Positions 40,102-50,645 are shown, counted from the first letter of the stretch. The stretch: DNA of 64,000 nt from Methylocystis rosea SV97 (GCF_000372845.1 NZ_KB889963.1:1174146-1238145), one strand, 5' to 3'. Translations and numbers: made by a program. The notes: generated by a model from the letters alone, not told the origin.

Positions 40102-42150
40102 ATGATTTACGCCATCGTCTTTCTTCCGCTTGTCGGCTTTCTGATCGCAGGCGCGCTCGGACCTTGGATCGGGGTGCGCGCCTCGGAGCTGGTCACGACG
40201 GGCTTCTTGATGATCTGCGCCGTGTTGTCGTGGATCGTCTTCTTCGACGTCGCGCTCGGCCACGATCACGGCTATGCGCCGATCATCGGCAATTGGATGA
40301 CCGTGGGCGACCTCAAGGTCGACTGGGCGCTGCGGGTCGACACGCTGACGGCGGTGATGCTCGTCGTCGTCAACACGGTGTCGAGCCTCGTGCATCTCTA
40401 TTCCATCGGCTACATGCACGAGGATCCGGATCGCCCGCGCTTCTTCGCTTATTTGTCGCTGTTCACTTTCGCCATGCTGATGCTGGTGACGGCCGACAAT
40501 CTCGTGCAGATGTTCTTTGGCTGGGAGGGCGTCGGACTCGCGTCCTACCTGCTCATCGGCTTCTGGTATCAAAAGCCCTCGGCGAACGCCGCCGCGATCA
40601 AGGCCTTTGTCGTCAACCGCGTCGGCGATTTTGGCTTCGCGCTCGGGATTTTCCTCGTCTTCCAGCTGACGAAGTCGCTGGGCTTTGAAGAGGTCTTCGC
40701 CGCCGTCCCGGGGCTTGCCGGCAAGACGATCCATGTCTTCGGCATGGATGTCGACGCGTTGACGCTCGCCACTTTCCTGCTGTTCATCGGCGCGATGGGC
40801 AAGTCGGCGCAATTCCTGCTGCACACCTGGCTGCCGGATGCGATGGAGGGCCCGACGCCCGTCTCGGCGCTCATTCACGCCGCGACGATGGTGACCGCCG
40901 GCGTCTTCATGGTGGCGCGCCTTTCGCCGATTTTCGAATATGCGCCCGCGACTCTCGAATTCGTGACGCTGGTCGGGGCGGTCACGGCCATTTTCGCCGC
41001 GACGGTCGGCCTCGTGCAAAACGACATCAAGCGCGTCATCGCCTATTCGACCTGCTCGCAGCTCGGCTATATGTTCGTTGCGGAAGGCGTCGGCGCTTAT
41101 AGCATCGGCGTCTATCATCTTTTCACCCACGCCTTCTTCAAGGCGCTGCTCTTCCTGGGCGCGGGCTCCGTGATTCATGCCATGCATCACGAGCAGGACA
41201 TGCGCAACATGGGCGGGTTGCGTAAGGACATTCCCTTCACCTTCGCGATGATGATCATCGGCACGCTCGCGCTCACGGGCTTCCCGTTCACCGCCGGTTT
41301 CTATTCCAAGGACGCGATCATCGAAGCAGCCTACGCCGCGGGCGAACATCATCACGTCGCGATGTTCGCCTTTGTCGCGACCGTGGTCGCCGCCGGCCTG
41401 ACTTCATTTTATTCCTGGCGGCTGGTGTTCATGACCTTCTTTGGAGCCCGTAAGGACCATGCCGTTCAGACGGACCATGCGGATGAGGAGCCGACGGCGG
41501 CGGAATTAGTCCATGCGGATGGTGATCAAACGCATCAGGATCATTCGCACGACCATGGCCATGGCCACGACCATGGCCATCACGCGCCGCACGAGTCGCC
41601 GATTGTCATGCTGGCGCCGCTGGCGGTGCTCGGTCTCGGCGCTCTCGGCGCGGGCATCGTCTTCGGCAAATACTTCATCGGCCATGATTACGATGAATTC
41701 TGGAAAGGCGCTCTCTTCACCGGCCGCGACAATCACATCATCCATCAGTTCCATGACGTGGCGCTCGGCGTCGGTCTTGCGCCGACCGTGGTGATGGCTT
41801 TGGGTTTCGCCGTTGCGCTCTATTTCTATGTGCTGAAGCCGGGAACCGCGCAGGCGCTGGCGAGGACCTTCCCGCGGCTTTACCGGTTCCTGCTCAACAA
41901 ATGGTATTTCGACGAGCTCTACGACTTCCTGTTCGTTCGGCCCGCCTTCGCTCTTGGCCGACTGTTTTGGAAGGGCGGCGACGGCGCGATTATCGATGGC
42001 CTCGGGCCTGACGGGGTGGCGGCGCGAGTCGCCGATGGCGCCAGGCTCGCCGTGCGCTTGCAGACTGGCTACGTCTATCACTACGCCTTCGCCATGCTCA
42101 TCGGCGTCGCGGCGGTCGTCACTTACTTCATCGCCGGGGGGCTGCGCTGA
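40102..42150 (+). CDS. nuoL: NADH-quinone oxidoreductase subunit L
   Basis: The 682-residue antiporter-like subunit has the lateral helix of complex I. It shows [45 protein letters not shown] and [23 protein letters not shown] hydrophilic insert near residues 450-500 is rich in His and Asp (about a dozen His in the stretch [15 protein letters not shown]). The insert lies in a loop between membrane helices and could bind metal or be neutral. The stop overlaps the nuoM ATG by one base. Confidence 0.97.
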   Translation: MIYAIVFLPLVGFLIAGALGPWIGVRASELVTTGFLMICAVLSWIVFFDVALGHDHGYAPIIGNWMTVGDLKVDWALRVDTLTAVMLVVVNTVSSLVHLYSIGYMHEDPDRPRFFAYLSLFTFAMLMLVTADNLVQMFFGWEGVGLASYLLIGFWYQKPSANAAAIKAFVVNRVGDFGFALGIFLVFQLTKSLGFEEVFAAVPGLAGKTIHVFGMDVDALTLATFLLFIGAMGKSAQFLLHTWLPDAMEGPTPVSALIHAATMVTAGVFMVARLSPIFEYAPATLEFVTLVGAVTAIFAATVGLVQNDIKRVIAYSTCSQLGYMFVAEGVGAYSIGVYHLFTHAFFKALLFLGAGSVIHAMHHEQDMRNMGGLRKDIPFTFAMMIIGTLALTGFPFTAGFYSKDAIIEAAYAAGEHHHVAMFAFVATVVAAGLTSFYSWRLVFMTFFGARKDHAVQTDHADEEPTAAELVHADGDQTHQDHSHDHGHGHDHGHHAPHESPIVMLAPLAVLGLGALGAGIVFGKYFIGHDYDEFWKGALFTGRDNHIIHQFHDVALGVGLAPTVVMALGFAVALYFYVLKPGTAQALARTFPRLYRFLLNKWYFDELYDFLFVRPAFALGRLFWKGGDGAIIDGLGPDGVAARVADGARLAVRLQTGYVYHYAFAMLIGVAAVVTYFIAGGLR

Positions 42151-43658
42151 TGTTTGGTTTCGGCATTCTCTCCGGCGTCACCTTTCTGCCGCTGGTCGGC
42201 GTCGCCTTCCTGCTGACGCAGAAGGGCGATGATGAAGCGAGCCTGCGCAATATCCGATGGGCGACGCTGGCGACGACGCTCGCGACCTTCGCGTTGTCGC
42301 TTGTCATCTGGTCCGGCTTCGACACGACAAGCGCGGCGTTTCAGTTCGTCGAGCAGAAAAACTGGCTCGGATCGGGCCTCGTCTACAAGATGGGCGTCGA
42401 TGGCTTTTCGATGCCCTTCGTTCTGCTGACGACCTTCCTGATGCCCTTCGCCATTCTCTCCTCCTGGGACTCGATCCAGAAGCGCGTGAAGGAATATATG
42501 ATCGCCTTCCTCGTGCTTGAGACGCTGATGATCGGCGTCTTCTGCGCGCTCGACATCGTGCTGTTCTATCTCTTCTTCGAGGGCGGCCTCATCCCGATGT
42601 TTCTCATCATCGGAATCTGGGGCGGCAAGCGGCGCGTCTACGCGAGCTTCAAATTCTTTCTCTACACGCTTGTCGGCTCGCTCCTCATGCTGGTCGCGAT
42701 CCTCGCCATGTATGGCAAGGCCGGCACGACCGACATCACCGTGCTGCTGCATACCGACTTCCCCAAGGAGATGCAGACCTGGCTGTGGCTCGCCTTCTTC
42801 GCCTCCTTCGCGGTGAAGGTGCCGATGTGGCCGGTGCACACCTGGCTGCCTGACGCGCATGTCGAGGCGCCGACGGCCGGCTCCGTCATCCTTGCGGCGA
42901 TTCTGCTGAAGATGGGCGGCTACGGCTTCATCCGCTTCTCACTGCCGATGTTTCCCGACGCTTCGACCAATTTCGCGCCGCTCATCTACGCGCTGTCCGT
43001 GATCGCGATCGTCTACACCTCGCTCGTCGCGCTCGTTCAGGAAGACATCAAGAAGCTCATCGCCTATTCGTCCGTCGCGCATATGGGCTTCGTCACGATG
43101 GGCCTCTTCACGCTCAATGCTCAAGGCATGCAGGGCGCCATCTTCCAGATGATTTCGCACGGTTTAGTCTCCGGCGCGCTGTTCCTTTGCGTCGGCGTGA
43201 TCTACGACCGCATGCATACGCGCGAGATCTCCGCCTATGGCGGCCTCGTCAACCGCATGCCGATCTACGCCTTCGTGTTCATGCTGTTCACCATGGCGAA
43301 TGTCGGCCTGCCGGGAACGACGGGCTTCATCGGCGAGTTCCTGTCGCTGACCGGCGCCTTCCAGGCGAATAGCTGGGTCGCGCTGATCGCGACGAGCGGC
43401 GTCGTTCTGTCTGCAGCTTACGCCCTCTATCTCTACCGCCGCGTGATCTTCGGGGTCTTGGACAAGGCCAGCCTCAAGAACATCGCCGATCTGACGCCGC
43501 GCGAGATTGCGATCTTCACGCCGCTTGTCCTGCTCACGATTTACTACGGCGTGCAGCCGCAGGCCATTCTGAGCGCGACGCAGGCGTCGGTCGACAATCT
43601 CATCCAGACCCATACGGCGCTCATCGACGCGATTAAGCTCGCGGCGGCTGGCCAATGA
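42150..43658 (+). CDS. nuoM: NADH-quinone oxidoreductase subunit M
   Basis: The 502-residue antiporter-like subunit has about 14 membrane helices and the blocks [44 protein letters not shown] and [20 protein letters not shown]. Lys and Glu residues of the proton channel are in place. Confidence 0.98.
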   Translation: MFGFGILSGVTFLPLVGVAFLLTQKGDDEASLRNIRWATLATTLATFALSLVIWSGFDTTSAAFQFVEQKNWLGSGLVYKMGVDGFSMPFVLLTTFLMPFAILSSWDSIQKRVKEYMIAFLVLETLMIGVFCALDIVLFYLFFEGGLIPMFLIIGIWGGKRRVYASFKFFLYTLVGSLLMLVAILAMYGKAGTTDITVLLHTDFPKEMQTWLWLAFFASFAVKVPMWPVHTWLPDAHVEAPTAGSVILAAILLKMGGYGFIRFSLPMFPDASTNFAPLIYALSVIAIVYTSLVALVQEDIKKLIAYSSVAHMGFVTMGLFTLNAQGMQGAIFQMISHGLVSGALFLCVGVIYDRMHTREISAYGGLVNRMPIYAFVFMLFTMANVGLPGTTGFIGEFLSLTGAFQANSWVALIATSGVVLSAAYALYLYRRVIFGVLDKASLKNIADLTPREIAIFTPLVLLTIYYGVQPQAILSATQASVDNLIQTHTALIDAIKLAAAGQ

Positions 43659-43671
43659 CGGATCGCTGACG

Positions 43672-45105
43672 ATGCCCTTCTTCGTTCAACTCGCGCATCA
43701 TTTTCTTCCTGAGACCATTCTCGCCGTCGGCGTGATGGTTCTCATCCTGATCGGCGCATGGCGCGGCGAGCGCGGTTTTGGCCTCGTCGACGAAATGGCC
43801 GTCGGCATTCTGGGCCTCGCCTTGGTCGCGATTGCTCTGTCGAGCACGCCCGACACAAGCATCTTCGACGGCGCCTATATCGACGACGGGTTCTCGCGCT
43901 TCATGAAAGCGCTGACGCTCATCGGCGCGATCGTGTCGATTCTGCTGTCCGTCGACTGGCTGCAACGCAACGGGCTGGAAAAATTCGAGTATCCGGTGCT
44001 CATCATGCTCTCGACGCTGGGCATGTTGCTGCTGATTTCGGCCGATAACCTCATCGCGCTCTATCTCGGCCTCGAGCTGATGTCGCTGGCGCTCTATGTC
44101 ATGGCCGCCTTCGCGCGCGACGACGGGCGATCGTCGGAGGCCGGGCTGAAATATTTCGTCCTCGGCGCGCTCTCTTCCGGCATGATGCTTTACGGCGCGT
44201 CGCTGCTCTACGGCTTCTCCGGAACGGTGTCTTTCGCCGGGATCGCGGCGGTTGTTTCGACCTCCGCGCCGATTGGCGTGATCTTCGGGCTGGTCTTCGT
44301 CCTGGCCGCGCTCGCCTTCAAAATGTCGGCGGCGCCGTTCCATATGTGGACGCCCGACGTCTATCAGGGCGCGCCGACGCCGGTCACCGCGTTCTTCGCT
44401 TCAGCCGCCAAAATGGCGGCGGTGGCGATCACCGTGCGCATTGTCATTACCGCCTTTCCCGGCGTGAAAGACCAATGGCGCCAGATCATCATCTTCATTG
44501 CCATCGCTTCGATGCTGCTGGGCTCTTTCGCCGCCATCGGACAGGAGAACATCAAGCGGCTGATGGCCTATTCCTCGATCGGCCATATGGGCTTTGCGCT
44601 GATCGGACTGGCTGCCGGCGACGAGGCGGGCGTGCGCGGCGTCGCGATCTACCTCACGATCTATCTGATCATGACGCTCGGGACCTTCGCCGCCATTCTC
44701 GCGATGCGCGTCGAAGGCAGATATGTCGAGAACGTCTCCGACCTCGCCGGCCTGTCGCGCACCAATAGCTGGATGGCCTTCTTCCTGGCGATGCTGATGT
44801 TCTCGCTTGCCGGCGTTCCGCCGCTCGCGGGCTTTTTCGCCAAATATTACGTGCTCCTCGCCGCGGTCGACGCTGGCCTCTTCGGCCTCGCGGTCATCGG
44901 CGTCCTGGCGAGCGCGGTCGCCGCCTATTATTATCTGCGGGTCGTCAAGGTCATGTATTTTGATGAACCGGCGCCGGCCTTCGACCGAGCGCCGATGGCG
45001 CTGCGCGCGGTGCTTGGCGCCTCCACGCTGGCGCTGCTTGGCTTTTGGGTCTATCCCTCCCCAGTCATGGATGCGGCGGCGGCGGCGGCGAAGTCGCTTT
45101 TCTAG
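43672..45105 (+). CDS. nuoN: NADH-quinone oxidoreductase subunit N
   Basis: The 477-residue subunit is the third antiporter-like protein of the membrane arm. It shows LGLELMSLALYVMAAF, LGALSSGMMLYGASLLYG, FKMSAAPFHMWTPDVYQGAPTP and IGQENIKRLMAYSSIGHMGF. It closes the nuo operon; birA follows after 15 bases and is probably on the same transcript. Confidence 0.98.
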   Translation: MPFFVQLAHHFLPETILAVGVMVLILIGAWRGERGFGLVDEMAVGILGLALVAIALSSTPDTSIFDGAYIDDGFSRFMKALTLIGAIVSILLSVDWLQRNGLEKFEYPVLIMLSTLGMLLLISADNLIALYLGLELMSLALYVMAAFARDDGRSSEAGLKYFVLGALSSGMMLYGASLLYGFSGTVSFAGIAAVVSTSAPIGVIFGLVFVLAALAFKMSAAPFHMWTPDVYQGAPTPVTAFFASAAKMAAVAITVRIVITAFPGVKDQWRQIIIFIAIASMLLGSFAAIGQENIKRLMAYSSIGHMGFALIGLAAGDEAGVRGVAIYLTIYLIMTLGTFAAILAMRVEGRYVENVSDLAGLSRTNSWMAFFLAMLMFSLAGVPPLAGFFAKYYVLLAAVDAGLFGLAVIGVLASAVAAYYYLRVVKVMYFDEPAPAFDRAPMALRAVLGASTLALLGFWVYPSPVMDAAAAAAKSLF

Positions 45106-45120
45106 GGAGGTAATTCGCGC

Positions 45121-45924
45121 GTGGAGTTGGGATCATTGGCGCGCGCCCACGGCGTGCGCCTCCTCGCGCTGGAGAGCGTCGATTCGACCAATGACGAAGC
45201 CCGACGTCTGATCGAGGCGGGCGAGCGAGGACCTTTATGGGTGGTCGCCGCGCGGCAGACGCGCGGGCATGGCCGTCTCGGACGCGACTGGATTTCGCCT
45301 CCGGGCAATCTTCATGCGAGCCTTGTTCTTGGCGATTTCGGCGACGCCGCCGTCGCGCCGCAGCTCGGCTTCGTGGCGGGCGTCGCGGCCATGCGCGGCT
45401 TGCGCGCCGCGACAGGCGGCGCCGGCCGCTTCGCGCTGAAATGGCCCAATGATCTTCTGCTCGAGGGCGCCAAGCTCGGCGGGATTCTGCTTGAGAATGT
45501 CGGCGTGCCGACAGGCGATGCGCGCGCGCCGCGCGCCTTCGTCGCGATCATCGGCCTTGGCGTCAACTGCGCCGAGGCGCCGCGCGATCTGCCCTTTGAA
45601 GCACGCGCGCTGGCGTCGATCGGGACGAACGCGCCAGACGCTGCGACGCTCTTCACGCATCTGTCCGACGCGCTCGTCGACACGCTTGATCTTTGGCGGG
45701 GCGGCGAAGGCTTCGCCCGCATCCGAGACGCTTGGCTGGCGGACGCCGCCTACCTCGGCGCCCAAATCCGCGTTGAGCTGCCGCGCGAGACCGTCGAGGG
45801 GCGCCTCGCGACCATCGACGCGATCGGCCGGCTCGTATTGGCGACGCGAGACGGCGAGCGTGTCATCGAGGCGGGCGACGTGTCGCTCGGCCCGCGACAG
45901 ACTACGGCGGGAGGCGTCGCATGA
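45121..45924 (+). CDS. birA: Biotin--[acetyl-CoA-carboxylase] ligase
   Basis: The 267-residue enzyme attaches biotin to the carrier subunit of acetyl-CoA carboxylase and other carboxylases. It shows the biotin/AMP loop TRGHGRLGRDW (usual form GRGR), LKWPNDLLLEGAKLGGIL and a C-terminal beta-barrel (GRLVLATRDGERVIEAGDVS). There is no N-terminal DNA-binding domain, so it is not a repressor. GTG 45121 follows GGGAGGT. It overlaps the RNase J gene by four bases. Confidence 0.95.
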   Translation: MELGSLARAHGVRLLALESVDSTNDEARRLIEAGERGPLWVVAARQTRGHGRLGRDWISPPGNLHASLVLGDFGDAAVAPQLGFVAGVAAMRGLRAATGGAGRFALKWPNDLLLEGAKLGGILLENVGVPTGDARAPRAFVAIIGLGVNCAEAPRDLPFEARALASIGTNAPDAATLFTHLSDALVDTLDLWRGGEGFARIRDAWLADAAYLGAQIRVELPRETVEGRLATIDAIGRLVLATRDGERVIEAGDVSLGPRQTTAGGVA

Positions 45925-47591
45925 CGACGCCGGACGCAGACCTCGTCTTCGTGCCGCTCGGCGGCTTGGGCGAAATCGGCATGAACATGGCGCTCTACGG
46001 CTACGGGCCGCCGAAAGCGCGCAAATGGCTGATGGTCGACTGCGGCCTGGGCTTTCCGGGGCCGGAGGCTCCCGGCGTCGACCTCGTCTTCGCCGACATC
46101 GCCTTCGTCGAGAAGATCGCGCGCGATCTCGTCGGCATTTGCATCACCCATGCGCATGAGGATCATATCGGCGGGCTCGCGACCTTATGGCCGCGGCTCA
46201 AATGCAGGGTGTTCGCCACCCCCTTTGCGGCGGGCCTCTTGGAAGTGCGGCGGTTGAACGAACCTGGCGCGCCGAAGATCGACATTTCCCTGACGCATGC
46301 CGGCGCAAAGCTCGATCTCGATCCATTCGAGGTCGAATATGTCGCGGTCGCGCATTCGATTCCGGAAGCGAATGCGCTCGCGATCCGCACGCCGCTCGGC
46401 CTGCTGCTCCACACCGGCGACTGGAAGATTGATCCGCAGCCCGGCGTTGGAACGCGCATCGACGAGGCGAGGCTCCGCGCGCTTGGCGACGAGGGCGTCA
46501 CGGCGCTCATCTGCGACTCGACCAACATCCTGCGCGAGGGCGACAGTTTTTCGGAGGCCGATGTCGCGCGCACGTTGCGCACGCTGATCGCCGAAGCGCC
46601 GGGCCGGGTGCTGGTCACGACCTTCGCGTCCAATATTGCGCGGCTGCGCGGCATCGGCGAAGCGGCGCAGGCCTGCGGGCGCACCGTCGTCGTGGCGGGG
46701 AGGGCGATGGATCGCGCCATCCAGGTCGCGCGAGACTGCGGCTATCTCGACGGGCTGCCCGGATTTCACGCGCCGGAATTGCTGCCGACCTTGCCGCGCG
46801 ACAAGACCGTCGTCATCGCGACCGGAAGCCAGGGCGAGTACCGCGCCGCCATGGCCCGGGCGGCGGTGAACGAACATCCGGCGATCAAGCTTGTCGCGGG
46901 CGATCGGGTGATCTTCTCTTCGCGCGTGATACCGGGAAATGCGCGCGACGTCTTTCGCGTCATCAACGCTCTATGCGACATCGGCGTCGAGGTCATCACC
47001 GATCACGACCACCTCGTGCATTGTTCAGGCCATCCGCGTCGCGGCGAAGTCACGCAAATGTACGAATGGATCCGGCCGCAGATCGCCGTGCCGGCGCATG
47101 GCGAAGCGCATCATCTCACGGCGCATGCAGCCTTCGCCAAGTCACATGGCGTGTCTCAGGTCGTCTCGGCGCGTAATGGCGATATCGTACGGTTGGCGCC
47201 GGGCGCGCCGGGCATCATCGGGAAGGCCCCACACGGCCGTCTGATGAAGGATGGCGACGTCGTCCTGACCGAAGACGACGGGGCCGTGCGTGACCGCTTG
47301 CGCCTCTCTGTCACCGGCGTCATTTCCATCGCGCTGGCGGTCGACCGCAAGGGCGAGCTCGTCGGCGATCCGGACGTCGTCTTCGCTGGGGTGCCGAAAC
47401 GCGGCAAATTCGGCGAGGAGATGGGCGAAGTCATTGACGAGGCGCTCTTTGCGGCTTTCGAGGGACTGTCGCGTCCGCGGCGCCGCGACGCCGACGCCGT
47501 TTCAAAGGCGATCGAGCGCGCCGTACGCGGCGCCGTATCGTCCGTCTGGGGCAAGAAGCCCACCGTGCATGTGATGGTCGTGGCCACCTGA
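45921..47591 (+). CDS. Ribonuclease J
   Basis: The 556-residue enzyme is a metallo-beta-lactamase fold RNase with 5'-3' exonuclease and endonuclease activity that matures rRNA and mRNA. The metal motif is THAHEDHIGGLATLWP, with HSIPEANALAI and HTGDWKID following. The beta-CASP part has TFASNIARLRGIGEAA and a late ATGSQGEYRAAMARAA. The C-terminal part ends as in alphaproteobacterial RNase J. It is coupled to birA through an ATGA overlap. Confidence 0.96.
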   Translation: MTTPDADLVFVPLGGLGEIGMNMALYGYGPPKARKWLMVDCGLGFPGPEAPGVDLVFADIAFVEKIARDLVGICITHAHEDHIGGLATLWPRLKCRVFATPFAAGLLEVRRLNEPGAPKIDISLTHAGAKLDLDPFEVEYVAVAHSIPEANALAIRTPLGLLLHTGDWKIDPQPGVGTRIDEARLRALGDEGVTALICDSTNILREGDSFSEADVARTLRTLIAEAPGRVLVTTFASNIARLRGIGEAAQACGRTVVVAGRAMDRAIQVARDCGYLDGLPGFHAPELLPTLPRDKTVVIATGSQGEYRAAMARAAVNEHPAIKLVAGDRVIFSSRVIPGNARDVFRVINALCDIGVEVITDHDHLVHCSGHPRRGEVTQMYEWIRPQIAVPAHGEAHHLTAHAAFAKSHGVSQVVSARNGDIVRLAPGAPGIIGKAPHGRLMKDGDVVLTEDDGAVRDRLRLSVTGVISIALAVDRKGELVGDPDVVFAGVPKRGKFGEEMGEVIDEALFAAFEGLSRPRRRDADAVSKAIERAVRGAVSSVWGKKPTVHVMVVAT

Positions 47592-47605
47592 GCGGCGGCG
47601 CGCTC

Positions 47606-47621
47606 AGGCGGATCGCCTTTT
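47606..47621 (+). terminator. Possible terminator after the RNase J gene
   Basis: A 5-bp hairpin AGGCG-GAT-CGCCT is followed by TTT(T) and lies 14 bases after the stop codon. It is short, and it touches the 3' end of the opposite small gene. Weak candidate. Confidence 0.4.
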
Positions 47622-47928
47622 AGAAGGCGTAAAATTTTTGGGTCTTGCCGTCCGTCGTCGTGATGGTGAATCCGCTGACGTAAAAGCACTCAAGCGCGCC
47701 GGGCAGCTTGAACTTGTCGCCCTTCTTCATGGCCTTTCCGTAGACCTTCGAGGAGGTCGGCGCGGCGCATTCGCCGCCGTCGATCGCCACGGCTTTAACC
47801 GCGACCTTGTCCTTCTTGACCTTGCATTCGACTTCGCCGTCGAACTTCTTATTGCAGTCGAAGGCCTCCTCCGCGTGAGCAAAGGCTGGCGATAAAATCA
47901 GCGCTAAGAGAGGCAGGAACTTTTTCAT
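47620..47928 (-). CDS. Hypothetical small secreted protein
   Basis: I do not recognise this family. The 102-residue product has a strong signal peptide (MKKFLPLLALILSPAFAHA). The mature part of about 83 residues is Lys-rich and has four Cys (FDCNKK, VECKVKK, GGECAAP, LECFYV), which suggests two disulfides in the periplasm. The gene stands alone, convergent with the RNase J gene. The 223-base gap behind it (47929-48151) has no visible gene. Confidence 0.7.
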   Translation of the reverse strand: MKKFLPLLALILSPAFAHAEEAFDCNKKFDGEVECKVKKDKVAVKAVAIDGGECAAPTSSKVYGKAMKKGDKFKLPGALECFYVSGFTITTTDGKTQKFYAF

Positions 47929-48151
47929 TATTTACTCCATCATCGCTGAGCAGGCGCACATGCGTCAGGCAGCGCCTGCGCGAAGCTGTCGCCCCGGTTG
48001 ACCCAGCCAGCAGGTCGGGAGTTTTCCCAATCACAGAAGCATAAAACCTATGTGACAGTGTTCTCGGTTTCGCGTTCGCAAAGCCGTCACCCTTCTTTTC
48101 AGTCGCGGCGCCGGCGCCAGGCGGATACGCTGCACCTGGAGCGAATCGCGC

Positions 48152-49297
48152 ATGGACCATAGGCCTGCCTATTATGAATTCTTCGCCGGCGGCGGCATGG
48201 CCCGCGCCGGTCTCGGCGACGGCTGGCGCTGCCTTTTCGCCAATGACTTCGATCGCAAAAAGGCGGAGAGCTACCGCGCCAATTGGGGCGGCGAGGCGCT
48301 GCACGTCGGCGACGTGCGCGAGTTATCCACAGGGCAGTTGCCAGGCCGCGCCGATCTCGTCTGGGCGTCCTTCCCCTGTCAGGACCTGTCGCTCGCCGGC
48401 GCCGGCGCGGGACTGAAGGGCGAAAGATCCGGGACGTTCTGGCCGTTCTGGGATTTGATGAAGGGGCTCCGCAATGAGGGCCGTGCGCCGTCGGTCATCG
48501 TGCTCGAAAACGTCTGCGGCGCGCTGACCTCGCATGGCGGCAAGGATTTTACTAAAATCTGCGAGGCGCTGGCGAAAGAGGGCTACAGGTTTGGCGCGCT
48601 GGTCATCGACGCGGCGCTGTTCGTGCCGCAGTCCCGCCCGCGGCTGTTCATCATCGCCGCGCGCGAGGATGTCGCGGTTCCTTCTGCGTTGATGAGGAAG
48701 AGTGCAAACGCGCCGTTTCACACCCGCGCGCTTGTCGCGGCGCATGAACGCCTGCCGAAGCGGCAACGCGACAACTGGCTCTGGTGGAATTTGCCGGCGC
48801 CGCCGCTGCGCAATACAGCGCTGATCGACGCGATTGAAGACGCTCCGACGGATGTGGCGTGGCATAGCGTAAGCGAGACAAATGCGCTCATCGCCATGAT
48901 GAGCGACGTCAATCTCGCGAAAATCGTCGAGGCGAAACGCGCCGGGCGCAAAATGGTCGGAACGCTTTATCGTCGCACGCGCTATCACTCCGGCGAAAAA
49001 ATCCAGCGCGCCGAGGCGCGCTTTGACGAGATCGCCGGTTGCTTGCGCACGCCGGCCGGCGGCTCGAGCCGGCAATATGTGCTGGTGGTCAATAAGGGCA
49101 AGGTGCGTTCGCGGCTGATGTCCGCGCGCGAGACCGCGCGGCTGATGGGCCTGCCGGAAGATTATTTGCTCCCCGCGACCTATGGCGACGCCTATCATCT
49201 GACTGGCGACGGCGTCGTCGTTCCGGTCGTGCGCCATCTCGCGGCGAGCCTGTTAGGGCCGTTGCTGAATACATGCGCCGTACAGGAGGCGGCTTGA
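48152..49297 (+). CDS. DNA (cytosine-5) methyltransferase
   Basis: The 381-residue enzyme has the ordered motifs of C5 methylases: motif I YYEFFAGGGMARAGLG, motif IV ASFPCQDLSLAG with the catalytic Cys, motif VI IVLENVCG, motif VIII QSRPRLFIIAARE, and motif X near the C-terminus (SARETARLMGLPEDYLLP). The variable target-recognition region lies around residues 230-310. The specificity cannot be read. A Vsr endonuclease gene follows 145 bases downstream. No restriction enzyme gene is nearby, so it looks like an orphan methylase of the Dcm type. Confidence 0.92.
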   Translation: MDHRPAYYEFFAGGGMARAGLGDGWRCLFANDFDRKKAESYRANWGGEALHVGDVRELSTGQLPGRADLVWASFPCQDLSLAGAGAGLKGERSGTFWPFWDLMKGLRNEGRAPSVIVLENVCGALTSHGGKDFTKICEALAKEGYRFGALVIDAALFVPQSRPRLFIIAAREDVAVPSALMRKSANAPFHTRALVAAHERLPKRQRDNWLWWNLPAPPLRNTALIDAIEDAPTDVAWHSVSETNALIAMMSDVNLAKIVEAKRAGRKMVGTLYRRTRYHSGEKIQRAEARFDEIAGCLRTPAGGSSRQYVLVVNKGKVRSRLMSARETARLMGLPEDYLLPATYGDAYHLTGDGVVVPVVRHLAASLLGPLLNTCAVQEAA

Positions 49298-49298
49298 G

Positions 49299-49440
49299 CC
49301 CCCTCCCTAACCCTCCCCCGCTGCGCGGAAGAGGGAACCATCCCGATCAGCGCTGCCGCGCGAGCCCCAACCTTTATGACGGGCGGTCTCTGCCCCCTCT
49401 CCCGCAAGCGAAGCGCAGCGGGGGAGGGCTGGGGAGGGGG
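49299..49440. repeat. Long inverted repeat between the methylase and vsr genes
   Basis: The arms are about 28 bases (49299-49326 and 49414-49440) and match with two mismatches; the core is CCCTCCCCCGCTGCGC on the left and its complement on the right. They enclose about 88 bases. The last bases of the right arm, GGGGAGGGGG, lie just before the vsr start codon and could serve as its ribosome-binding site. Confidence 0.85.
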
Positions 49441-49442
49441 CA

Positions 49443-49856
49443 TTGCGCGTGACCGTCAAAGAAACACCCGCCCAACGCTCCGCCATCATGCGGGCGGTGA
49501 AGGGGCGCGACACCGCTCCTGAAATCGCCGTGCGGACGATGTTGAGGCGTTTCGCGCCGGGCTATCGGCTGCATCGCAAAGACGTTCCCGGCAATCCGGA
49601 TATCGCCTTCATCGGCCGCAAGCTGGCGATCTTCGTCCATGGCTGCTTCTGGCACGGGCATGAGTGCCCTCGCGGCGCGCGCAGCCCTAAGGCCAACGCC
49701 GACTATTGGCGCACCAAGATCGCGCGAAACGTCGCGCGCGACGCGGCGCATCAGGCGGCGCTCGCGGCGATCGGCTGGCGCGCGGTCACGGTCTGGGAAT
49801 GCGAGCTGAAGGATAAATCCGGCGTGGAGAAGAAGCTGCGCGAATTTCTGGGGTAG
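49443..49856 (+). CDS. vsr: Very short patch repair (Vsr) endonuclease
   Basis: The 137-residue enzyme nicks T:G mismatches that arise when 5-methylcytosine deaminates, so it protects the sites of the upstream methylase. Motifs are MRAVKGRDTAPEIAVRTMLR, GYRLHRKDVPGNPDIAF with the catalytic Asp, and IFVHGCFWHGHECPRGARSPK with zinc-type Cys/His residues. The start is TTG 49443 or GTG 49449; there is no ATG. The purine-rich end of the repeat provides the only ribosome-binding site. Confidence 0.93.
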   Translation: MRVTVKETPAQRSAIMRAVKGRDTAPEIAVRTMLRRFAPGYRLHRKDVPGNPDIAFIGRKLAIFVHGCFWHGHECPRGARSPKANADYWRTKIARNVARDAAHQAALAAIGWRAVTVWECELKDKSGVEKKLREFLG

Positions 49857-49862
49857 GGGGCG

Positions 49863-49978
49863 CATACCTCCCCCTTGCGGGGAGGTCGCGCCGCAAAGCG
49901 GCGCGGGTGGGGGAGCTTTTCACCCCACCTGGTTCGCCACGCGAACCACCCTCCCCGTCGAGGGGAGGGATACGCCCC
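49863..49978. repeat. Cluster of short hairpins (GC-rich dispersed repeat)
   Basis: At least three perfect stems follow each other: ACCTCCCC/GGGGAGGT (49865-49885), CGCGCCGC/GCGGCGCG (49887-49905) and CCCTCCCC/GGGGAGGG (49949-49969). The block lies between the convergent vsr and efp genes. It resembles a dispersed repeat of the same style as the one before vsr and may also end transcription from both sides. Confidence 0.7.
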
Positions 49979-49979
49979 C

Positions 49980-50549
49980 TCAATCCTTGGCGCGCTCGAC
50001 ATAGGCGCCGTCCTCGGTCTGGATCACGACGCGCGTGCCCGGCTGAATATGCGGCGGGACCATCACGCGCGCGCCATTGGCGAGCTTCGCCGGCTTATAG
50101 GATGAGGATGCGGTCTGGCCTTTCATCGCCGGCTCTGTCTCCATGATCTCCAGCGTCACGCGCGGCGGCAACTGAATGCCAACGGCGACGCCGTTGAACA
50201 TCGACAGGATGCAGACCATGCCCTCCTGCAGCCACTGCGCCTGATCGCCGATCACATCGGTGGGCACGATGATCTGCTCATAGCTCGCCTGATTCATGAA
50301 GTGATAGCCGTCGCCGTCATTGTAGAGATAGCTGAAATCCTGATCCTCGACGAAGGCGCGCTCGACCTGTTCGGTCGTCTTGTAGCGGTCCGAAGTTTTG
50401 ACGCCGTCCGAGAGGCGGCGCATGTCGATCTGCGTCGTCGGCGTGCCCTTGCCGGGGAAAAAACTTTCGGCGGTCAGGACGACGTAAAGCTGCCCGTCAT
50501 CTCTCTCGATGATATTGCCTTTGCGAATCGAACTGGCGATGACTTTCAC
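49980..50549 (-). CDS. efp: Elongation factor P
   Basis: The 189-residue protein has three beta-barrel domains and mimics tRNA. It relieves ribosome stalling at proline runs. Lys34 in [13 protein letters not shown] is the residue that EpmA modifies. The second domain has [20 protein letters not shown] and the third GRVT-like [18 protein letters not shown]. Its upstream divergent neighbour is epmA, which supports Lys34 modification in this organism. Confidence 0.97.
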   Translation of the reverse strand: MKVIASSIRKGNIIERDDGQLYVVLTAESFFPGKGTPTTQIDMRRLSDGVKTSDRYKTTEQVERAFVEDQDFSYLYNDGDGYHFMNQASYEQIIVPTDVIGDQAQWLQEGMVCILSMFNGVAVGIQLPPRVTLEIMETEPAMKGQTASSSYKPAKLANGARVMVPPHIQPGTRVVIQTEDGAYVERAKD

Positions 50550-50645
50550 GTCCGTATCCCTTATTGCCGGCCTGGTTTATGAACGGCGGTCAGACCATAT
50601 TTCGGGCGCGCCGGCAATCCGGGGCCCCGCCTCGCGGGAGACCTT

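Noticed and set aside
48152-49856. A complete restriction-modification system
   Set aside because: Only methylase and Vsr are present; the flanking genes are unrelated.
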